Positions 58,388-64,000 of a stretch of 64,000 nucleotides of DNA are shown piece by piece. The stretch spans positions 62,001 through 126,000 of the forward strand of contig CANQKM010000002.1 in assembly GCA_947624485.1 (NCBI GenBank), read 5' to 3'. A model generated the notes under the pieces. That model was not told the origin of the DNA. It searched no databases and saw only the letters and a program-made list of their open reading frames with translations. The position numbers and the translations under genes were made by a program. The number at the start of each line of letters is the position of its first letter. Position 1 is the first letter of the stretch. This stretch comes from an uncultured Clostridia bacterium. Lineage in GTDB: Bacteria > Bacillota > Clostridia > UBA1381.

Positions 58388-60304
58388 ATGATACTTATAA
58401 ACGCGAGCAATCTAAAAAAGACATTCGCCGACGAGACGCTTTTTGACGGCGTATCGTTCAGCGTTGACAGCGCGGACAAAATAGGCTTTGTCGGCGTTAA
58501 CGGCGCGGGCAAGTCCACGCTCATAAAGATGATAACGGGCGAAATCGACATTGACGGCGGCGAAATATACAAGAGCAGGGATTTGAAAATTGGCTACCTC
58601 GACCAGTACAGCGTCGCGGGCAGCGAAAAAACCGTGTGGGAGGAAACGCTCACGGTATTTTCCGAGGTCATGGAAATCGAGGAAAAGCTTGACGATTTGC
58701 GCTTTGATATAGAGAACGGCCGCGGCGACGTCGGGGAGCTTGTAAAAAAGCAGACGTATCTTCAGGAGCGGTTTGCGGAGCTTGACGGCTTTTACTACAA
58801 GTCGAAAGCGAAAGCCGCTCTCACCGGACTGGGCTTTACCGAGGACGAGATAAACCTTTGCGCCGACAAGCTGTCGGGCGGTCAGAAAACGCGCGTCTCA
58901 CTTGCGAAAATACTATTGTCTGACGCGAACCTTCTCCTGCTCGACGAGCCGACGAACCACCTCGACATTGACAGCGTGGAGTGGCTCGAAGATTTTTTGA
59001 AAAATTACTCTGGCGCGTTCATAATCATATCGCACGACCGCTACTTCCTCGACCGCGTGACGAACAGGACGTTCGAGATAGAGAACGGCAGGTTTTACTC
59101 TCACAGCGGAAATTACAGCGAGTACGCCGCGAAGCGCGAGGTTGAGCGCAAGACCGAGCGGCGCAGCTACGAGAACACCGTAAAGGAGATAAACCGTCTC
59201 GAGGGCATAGTCGAGCAGCAGCGCAGGTGGGGCAGGGAAAAGAACATCAAAACCGCCGAAAGCAAAATAAAGGTCATAGAAAAGCTCGAGGAAAATCTCA
59301 CCGCGCCGCAGCATGAAGCCGACAGGACGCGCTTTTCGTTTAAGGCGTGCGCCGGCGGCGGACAGGACGTTATTGAAACGGAAAACCTCGGCATGGCGTT
59401 CGGAGATACGAGACTTTTCCGCGGCGCGGACATGCTTATCAAAAAAGGCGAAAAGGTGTTTTTGCTCGGTCCAAACGGCTGCGGCAAAACGACGCTTTTG
59501 AAAATCCTTATCGGCGAATACGACATGACCGAGGGCAGCTGCAAAATCGGCGCAAACATTCACATAGGCTGCTACGACCAGGCGCAGGAAAGCCTTCACA
59601 TGGACAAAACCGTTATCGACGAGGTGTGGGACGAGTACCCGAAAATGACGCAGACCGAGATACGAAACGCGCTTGCGGTGTTCCTGTTCCGCGGCGAGGA
59701 CGTGTTCAAGGAAATACAAACCTTATCGGGCGGCGAACGGGCAAGGGTGGAACTTGTGAAGCTGATGCTTAAAAGCGTCAACCTGCTTATCATGGACGAG
59801 CCGACGAACCACCTCGACATCTACTCGCGCGAGGCGCTCGAAAACGCGCTCTCGGACTACGACGGCACGCTGCTCATGGTGTCGCACGACCGATATTTTA
59901 TAAACAAGCTTGCCGACCGCGTTCTGTACCTCACACCGAACGGCATAGAGAATTACATCGGCGGCTACGACGACTACCTTGCCGCGCGAAAGAGCGGCAA
60001 GGCTGAAAAAAGCGTCAAAAAGGAAACGGGCGGCGCGGCGGATTACAGGGAACAAAAACGCGCCGAAGCCGAAAAACGCAAAATCCTGAGCCGTTACGCC
60101 CGCGTTGAGGACGAAATAACCGCCAAAGAGGACGAGGCGGCGCGGCTCACGAAGGAGCTTGAAAATCCCGAAATCGCCATGGACTATATAAAGGCGGGCG
60201 AGATAACGGAAAAAATCGCGGCGGTAAACGCCGAAACGGACGCGCTTATGGAGGAATGGGAACAGCTGCGCGTGACGATAGAGGAAAGAGGGTATGAGGA
60301 ATGA
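58388..60304 (+). CDS. ABC-F family ATPase (translation factor type)
   Basis: 638 residues, two ABC domains without membrane domains. First: GVNGAGKSTLIKM, LSGGQKTRVSLAKILL, LLLDEPTNHLDIDS. Second: GPNGCGKTTLLKI, LSGGERARVELVKLML, LLIMDEPTNHLDIYS. The linker (P-site tRNA interaction motif region) is rich in Arg/Lys and Glu (SKIKVIEKLEENLTAP), and a C-terminal coiled coil (about 545-635) follows. Such proteins act on the ribosome; resistance (ARE) or Uup/EttA-like roles are both possible. No antibiotic-type leader peptide is evident. It overlaps dtd by 4 bases. Confidence 0.92.
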   Translation: MILINASNLKKTFADETLFDGVSFSVDSADKIGFVGVNGAGKSTLIKMITGEIDIDGGEIYKSRDLKIGYLDQYSVAGSEKTVWEETLTVFSEVMEIEEKLDDLRFDIENGRGDVGELVKKQTYLQERFAELDGFYYKSKAKAALTGLGFTEDEINLCADKLSGGQKTRVSLAKILLSDANLLLLDEPTNHLDIDSVEWLEDFLKNYSGAFIIISHDRYFLDRVTNRTFEIENGRFYSHSGNYSEYAAKREVERKTERRSYENTVKEINRLEGIVEQQRRWGREKNIKTAESKIKVIEKLEENLTAPQHEADRTRFSFKACAGGGQDVIETENLGMAFGDTRLFRGADMLIKKGEKVFLLGPNGCGKTTLLKILIGEYDMTEGSCKIGANIHIGCYDQAQESLHMDKTVIDEVWDEYPKMTQTEIRNALAVFLFRGEDVFKEIQTLSGGERARVELVKLMLKSVNLLIMDEPTNHLDIYSREALENALSDYDGTLLMVSHDRYFINKLADRVLYLTPNGIENYIGGYDDYLAARKSGKAEKSVKKETGGAADYREQKRAEAEKRKILSRYARVEDEITAKEDEAARLTKELENPEIAMDYIKAGEITEKIAAVNAETDALMEEWEQLRVTIEERGYEE

Positions 60305-60762
60305 GAGCTGTCGTGCAGAGAGTGACGCGCTCCGAGGTGGTAATAGACGGAACGGTTAAGGGCAAGACCGACAACGGCTTTGTCGTGCTGCTCGGTGTCG
60401 GCGCGGACGACACGGACGACGACATGGTTTACATTGCCGACAAAATAATAAATCTACGCGTATTCGGCGACGATGACGGCAAAATGAATTTAAGTCTTGC
60501 CGACGTTTGCGGCAGCATGCTCGTAATATCGCAGTTCACGCTTTACGGCGACTGCTCCCACGGCAGGCGGCCGTATTTCGGCGGCGCGATGGAACCCGTC
60601 GGAGCAAACGCGATGTATGAGAAATTCGTGGAGTACGTCCGCTCACAAGGCGTGCATGTAGAAACCGGCGAGTTCGGCGCGGACATGAAGGTGACGCTCA
60701 CGAACGACGGGCCGGTCACAATAATACTTGAAAGCGAAAACAAAAGGAGGAAACAAAAATGA
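60301..60762 (+). CDS. dtd: D-aminoacyl-tRNA deacylase
   Basis: 153 residues. MRAVVQRVTRSEVVIDG at the N-terminus, GSMLVISQFTLYGDCSHGRR (SQFTLYGD motif), and the NDGPVTI segment near the C-terminus (Gly-cis-Pro equivalent). It removes D-amino acids mischarged to tRNA. Start and stop overlap the neighbouring genes (ATGA), so the ABC-F, dtd, GNAT and small-protein genes form one operon of translation-linked functions. Confidence 0.95.
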   Translation: MRAVVQRVTRSEVVIDGTVKGKTDNGFVVLLGVGADDTDDDMVYIADKIINLRVFGDDDGKMNLSLADVCGSMLVISQFTLYGDCSHGRRPYFGGAMEPVGANAMYEKFVEYVRSQGVHVETGEFGADMKVTLTNDGPVTIILESENKRRKQK

Positions 60763-61220
60763 TAAGACGAGCGGAGCATAAAGACACGGACGGCATAATG
60801 AATTTGCTTTTGCAGGTGCTTACGGTACACCACAACGGCAGACCGGACTATTTTAAGCCGAACTGCCGCAAGTACACCGAAGCAGAGCTTGCGGAAATAA
60901 TCGACGACGACACGCGCCCGATATTCGTGTACGACGACGGCGGCGTGAAGGGCTACGCGTTCTGCGTGATGCAGGAAACAAAGGGTGACAACGTGCGCTG
61001 CGACATGAAAACGCTCTACATAGACGACCTGTGCGTCGACGAGCGCTCGCGCGGCAAGCATATCGGAAAGTCGCTTTACGAGCATGTAAAAAAATACGCG
61101 AAGGACAAGGGCTGCTACAATCTTACGTTAAACGTCTGGGAGTGCAACCCGTCAGCGCGCGCGTTTTACGATAAGCAGGGACTTAAACCCCTCAAAACCA
61201 CACTGGAGACGATATTATGA
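60759..61220 (+). CDS. GNAT family N-acetyltransferase
   Basis: 153 residues. IRRAEHKDTDGIMNLLLQVL at the N-terminus; TLYIDDLCVDERSRGKHIGK with SLYEHVKKYA is motif A, and NLTLNVWECNPSARAFYDKQ the last strand and helix. The RxxxxGK loop (R-G-K-H-I-G-K) is slightly off the Q/RxxGxG/A rule at the second glycine (His-Ile-Gly). It shares the YIDD motif with the decayed fragment at 25149. The target may be an amine or protein N-terminus. Confidence 0.88.
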   Translation: MIRRAEHKDTDGIMNLLLQVLTVHHNGRPDYFKPNCRKYTEAELAEIIDDDTRPIFVYDDGGVKGYAFCVMQETKGDNVRCDMKTLYIDDLCVDERSRGKHIGKSLYEHVKKYAKDKGCYNLTLNVWECNPSARAFYDKQGLKPLKTTLETIL

Positions 61221-61429
61221 TGTTCAAAAAGAAAAAAGCCGCGCCGCTGCCGTTACCCGACGGCTTCACGGCAGGCGACATTAAAACCGAGTCGAGCATA
61301 TGCACGGGCGAAACGACGATAGGCTTTTACAGCAGGGAAACGAACCGCCTCACGTACGCGGAGCTTGTAAAAACCGAGGCGGACATTGACGCGTACTACG
61401 CGAAATACGGCTTAACGCGCGAACGTTAA
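61217..61429 (+). CDS. Small conserved protein (DUF-type), operon end
   Basis: 70 residues with a basic beginning (MMFKKKKAAPLPLPDGF) and the stretch TAGDIKTESSICTGETTIGF followed by YAELVKTEADIDAYYAKYG. No known domain. It overlaps the GNAT gene by 4 bases and its tail overlaps the convergent gene by 18 bases. Confidence 0.6.
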   Translation: MMFKKKKAAPLPLPDGFTAGDIKTESSICTGETTIGFYSRETNRLTYAELVKTEADIDAYYAKYGLTRER

Positions 61430-61741
61430 AGCCGCGCTTTGCCTGCTTATTTCCGCGCCGTTTACGTAAAGCGCGCACGACATGACGTACACTTCGCCGA
61501 GCATCGGGCTGTACGTCAGAACGCTTTGCTTTACAAGAACCTTGCCGCCGGCTTTAACGGTAAAATCCGTCTCTGTCTTGCCGACGGTGTTTTCGTTCGC
61601 GTCGGTAAGGCGCGTCACAAGATGCGCCGCAATATCGCTGCCTGTGACGTTCACGATCTCCGTATCCGTAACCGCGTCCCACACGTCCGCGGTTTTCTTT
61701 TCGGGAAAAACCTTTACATCGGTTATTTTCAACTGAATCAC
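61412..61741 (-). CDS. Small beta-rich protein of unknown function
   Basis: 109 residues, beta-rich, of Ig/FN3-like appearance (KITDVKVFPEKKTADVWDAV; VKAGGKVLVKQSVLTYSPML). No signal peptide or membrane helix, although the fold resembles extracellular domains. The coding sequence converges on the preceding gene with an 18-base overlap at the 3' ends. Function unknown. Confidence 0.5.
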   Translation of the reverse strand: MIQLKITDVKVFPEKKTADVWDAVTDTEIVNVTGSDIAAHLVTRLTDANENTVGKTETDFTVKAGGKVLVKQSVLTYSPMLGEVYVMSCALYVNGAEISRQSAALTFAR

Positions 61742-61832
61742 CTCTTACCCTTTCATTGTACCATTTCCGCGCCGCAATTTCAAGCATGAGAAAAAAGTAA
61801 CAAATTGTAACGTAATTTTATTAAAAGAAATG

Positions 61833-61861
61833 TTGAAATTCTACAAAGAATATGTTAAAAT
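61833..61861 (+). promoter_or_regulatory. Promoter of the oxidoreductase gene
   Basis: TTGAAA, 17-bp spacer, TAAAAT. Confidence 0.6.
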
Positions 61862-61901
61862 ATAATTTAAGATAAATTTCGGATGAAAGGGAAGCGATAA
61901 A

Positions 61902-63137
61902 ATGGCAATAAATGTTATAAGTGAAGCGAAACGCTGTCTGAACTGCAAAAAACCGATGTGCCGCGAGGGCTGTCCGATACACACGCCCATACCGGACATG
62001 ATACATACCTTCCTCGGCGGCGACATAAACAAGGCGGGCGCGATGCTTTTTGATAACAATCCGCTCTCGATGATTTGCTCGATGATATGCAACCACGAGA
62101 AGCAGTGCCAGGGACACTGCGTGCTGAACCACAAGGGCGCGCCGGTGCATATTTCGAGTATTGAAAACTACATATCGGACAACTATTTCGACAAGCTCAA
62201 ATTCCCCGAGATAGAGAAAAACGGGATGCGCGTCGGCATAATCGGCTCAGGCCCCGCCGGGATAACGATAGCGATGATACTCGCGCGGCGCGGCTACGAC
62301 ATAACGGTGTTCGAGTCAAAGGAAAAAATAGGCGGCGTGCTTCAGTACGGCATACCGGAGTTCCGCCTGCCGAAAACGATACTCGCGCGCTACAAGCGCA
62401 AAATGTGGGAAATGGGCATAAAAATACGCCCGAATACGTCAATAGGCACAACGATAAGCATTGACGACATGTTCCGCGACGGCTACAGCGCGATATTTAT
62501 CGGCACAGGCGTATGGAGACCGAACACGCTCCACATAAAGGGCGAAACGCTCGGCAACGTGCATTACGCGATAAACTATCTCACAAATCCCGACGTGTAC
62601 CGCCTCGGCGAGACGGTGAACATAATCGGCGCGGGCAACAGCGCAATGGACGTCGCGCGTACAGCACTTCGTCACGGAGCGCGCACGGTGCGCGTATTCT
62701 CGAGAAGCGACCACCTTGCCGCAAGCGAGCGCGAGGTCGATTACGCGAAGATTGACGGCGTTGAATTTATCGTACACGTAGAGCCGGTGGAGATAGTGGA
62801 CGAGGGCGCGATATTCGTTGAGCTTGAATGTGACGGCAAAGGCACGCTCACGCCGATAAAAGGCACGGAAAGCCTGTACGCCGCCGACAGCACGATAATC
62901 GCGATAAGCCAAGGCCCGAAGGACAGAATAGTATCAACCACGTCGGGACTTGAAGTAAACGACAAGGGACTGCTTGTCACGAACACCTTCGGCGAAACGA
63001 CGCGCGACGGCATATTCGCGTCGGGCGACGTGGTGCGCGGTGCGAAAACGGTAGTCGAAGCCGCGGCGTACTCGAAACAGGTCGCCGACGCGATGGACAA
63101 ATACATGCAGGGACTTATGAAGGAAAGCGACCAGTAA
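61902..63137 (+). CDS. GltD-like NAD(P)-dependent oxidoreductase
   Basis: 411 residues of the glutamate synthase small subunit / NfnB / PreT family. N-terminal cysteines (RCLNCKKPMCREGCPIHTPI; ICNHEKQCQGHCVLN) bind 4Fe-4S clusters. GIIGSGPAGITIAMILARRG is the FAD Rossmann motif, VNIIGAGNSAMDVARTALRH the NAD(P) one, and GIFASGDVVRGAKTVVEA the C-terminal FAD motif. It passes electrons from NAD(P)H to a partner. No GltB-like or Nfn partner is next to it. Monocistronic. Confidence 0.9.
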   Translation: MAINVISEAKRCLNCKKPMCREGCPIHTPIPDMIHTFLGGDINKAGAMLFDNNPLSMICSMICNHEKQCQGHCVLNHKGAPVHISSIENYISDNYFDKLKFPEIEKNGMRVGIIGSGPAGITIAMILARRGYDITVFESKEKIGGVLQYGIPEFRLPKTILARYKRKMWEMGIKIRPNTSIGTTISIDDMFRDGYSAIFIGTGVWRPNTLHIKGETLGNVHYAINYLTNPDVYRLGETVNIIGAGNSAMDVARTALRHGARTVRVFSRSDHLAASEREVDYAKIDGVEFIVHVEPVEIVDEGAIFVELECDGKGTLTPIKGTESLYAADSTIIAISQGPKDRIVSTTSGLEVNDKGLLVTNTFGETTRDGIFASGDVVRGAKTVVEAAAYSKQVADAMDKYMQGLMKESDQ

Positions 63138-63160
63138 TCCCCCAATTATACAGCATAACA

Positions 63161-63190
63161 AAAACAGCGTTCCGATCGGAACGCTGTTTT
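63161..63190. terminator. Bidirectional terminator
   Basis: A perfect 30-bp palindrome, AAAACAGCGTTCCG-AT-CGGAACGCTGTTTT, between converging genes. Confidence 0.92.
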
Positions 63191-63194
63191 CCTT

Positions 63195-64000
63195 CTATTC
63201 CGTTATATACACCCTCGTCCTGAACGGCACATTCGCGGCGATCCAGTTAATATCCGACGGGTGAAGTCTCACGCAGCCGTGCGAGATATTCACGCCGACG
63301 CGTCCGTCGTATTCGCCGCCGCCGTAATAGAGCAGCGTGGAATGGAGCGCGTAGCCGTTATAGAAACGCAGCACCGGGCCCACATAATACGTGCCGTAAT
63401 CCCACTGTGTACGCTCTATGATCTCAAACTGCCCCGTTATCGTCGGCGTATCCCACGCGCCGAGCGCGCACGGGTACTCCTTAACGAGCTTCCAGTTATA
63501 CTGCTGCCCCTCGTAAACCCTCACCTTATATTCATGCTTTGAAACCCAGATAAGATAATTCGTACGGCTTCCGATACCGTCGCGGTTCACGGGTATTCTG
63601 TTCATAAGCTCGCGGTAATACGGCGCCTCACCTATCAAAATATCCATAAACTCGCCGTAATCCGTAACCTCGAGCGGACACTCGAACGCCTCCGCCAAAT
63701 CCCTTACCGGCACAAACAGCGCCCCCTCGATATACACGGGCTTATGCGACGCATTTTTATCGCCGCCGGGGTACGCCATATACTCGTTATTCGCCCAGAA
63801 CACCGTCTTATGATCCTCGATCGACAGCGTAACACTGTCCCATTCGCCGTTATAGTCAACGTCAAGCCCCATAGCATCACCCACGGCTCTGACCGGCATC
63901 ATCGTAACGCCGTCAACTATTCTCGCGTGCGGCTCTATGTCGTTGTACCACTCGTCCGTAATATACATATGTATTTCTTTTTCATACTCCGGATTCGCGT
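63195..64000 (-). CDS. L,D-transpeptidase with copper amine oxidase-like N-terminal domain (partial)
   Basis: The gene continues beyond the window: the frame stays open upstream of the first ATG (63968). The N-terminal domain (VDGVTMMPVRAVGDAMGLDV; EGALFVPVRDLAEAF) is the copper-amine-oxidase-N fold used by many Firmicute cell-wall proteins. The C-terminal YkuD catalytic domain has HSTLLYYGGG and GVNISHGCVRLHPSDINW (His and Cys of the S-H-G-C-V-R motif). It cross-links peptidoglycan by 3-3 bonds outside the cell. The signal peptide is outside the window. Confidence 0.9.
   Translation of the reverse strand, partial: ANPEYEKEIHMYITDEWYNDIEPHARIVDGVTMMPVRAVGDAMGLDVDYNGEWDSVTLSIEDHKTVFWANNEYMAYPGGDKNASHKPVYIEGALFVPVRDLAEAFECPLEVTDYGEFMDILIGEAPYYRELMNRIPVNRDGIGSRTNYLIWVSKHEYKVRVYEGQQYNWKLVKEYPCALGAWDTPTITGQFEIIERTQWDYGTYYVGPVLRFYNGYALHSTLLYYGGGEYDGRVGVNISHGCVRLHPSDINWIAANVPFRTRVYITE

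Noticed and set aside
1-64000. CRISPR arrays, rRNA and tRNA genes
   Set aside because: No regularly spaced repeats with spacers and no recognisable rRNA or tRNA sequence were seen by eye on either strand.

Overview
The window looks like chromosome of an anaerobic Clostridia-type Firmicute. The evidence is the yaaA-recF-remB-gyrB gene string, strong SD sequences (GGAGG), sigma-A promoters with 17-bp spacing, frequent ATA codons, and a polysaccharide cluster of Firmicute type. The family cannot be fixed from sequence alone. Composition changes near 28.2 kb: positions 1-28,200 are A+T-rich, mobile and defence-laden, while 28,200-64,000 are richer in G+C and hold ordinary chromosomal genes.

Accessory half. 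0-3.8 kb: an acetyltransferase/2H-phosphoesterase pair, a MobA/MobL relaxase with an ATA in place of its usual ATG, a second acetyltransferase and a small conserved protein. 4.6-8.8 kb: a two-gene operon of a SAMHD1-like HD dNTPase and a membrane-anchored RlmN-like radical SAM protein, a strong candidate for an undescribed defence module. 9.5-19.05 kb: a broken integrative mobilizable element. It is bounded by two GAGTGGGAAT cores, the motif that encodes the end of GuaA (Glu-Trp-Glu), and paired 11-bp integrase arm sites lie at both ends. It carries an XRE repressor, an excisionase-like protein, a truncated tyrosine integrase joined by deletion to a truncated MobC-like gene, an oriT-like hairpin field, a MobV relaxase, an AlwI-type restriction-modification system (controller, two adenine methylases, nuclease) and an uncharacterised DUF4145/HEPN-like two-gene unit. 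The spacing of arm site to core is the same (98 bp) at 9.5 kb and 18.9 kb, so the window probably shows a tandem array of guaA-targeting islands.

19.4-25.0 kb is a tight nine-gene minus-strand operon: TerB-like protein, helical repeat protein, HNH-like nuclease with membrane helices, SUKH-like protein, three paralogous single-pass membrane proteins, a helical protein and an AAA+ ATPase. I do not recognise this set as a named system. 25.8-27.9 kb is an RloA/RloB (AbiL-like) ATPase plus TOPRIM pair behind a consensus promoter and a 315-nt leader.

Chromosomal half. 28.3-30.2 kb: a GH31 glycosidase. 30.4-41.2 kb: a surface polysaccharide cluster (acyltransferase, two glycosyltransferases, LbH acetyltransferase, polymerase, two Wzz-like proteins of which one carries a degenerate GGDEF domain, a metallophosphoesterase and the priming sugar transferase); no flippase is present. 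41.3-43.3 kb: MntR/DtxR-like and Rrf2 regulators and a nucleoid-associated protein. 43.4-50.6 kb: GH3 glycosidase, a 28-bp perfect inverted repeat, a secreted protein, hpt, an AEC transporter and a secreted transglutaminase-like protein. 50.7-58.2 kb: one minus-strand run, recJ-relA-yaaA-recF-remB-gyrB, in which relA sits where dnaN is normally found. 58.4-64 kb: ABC-F ATPase, dtd, GNAT, two small proteins, a GltD-like oxidoreductase and an L,D-transpeptidase cut by the window edge.
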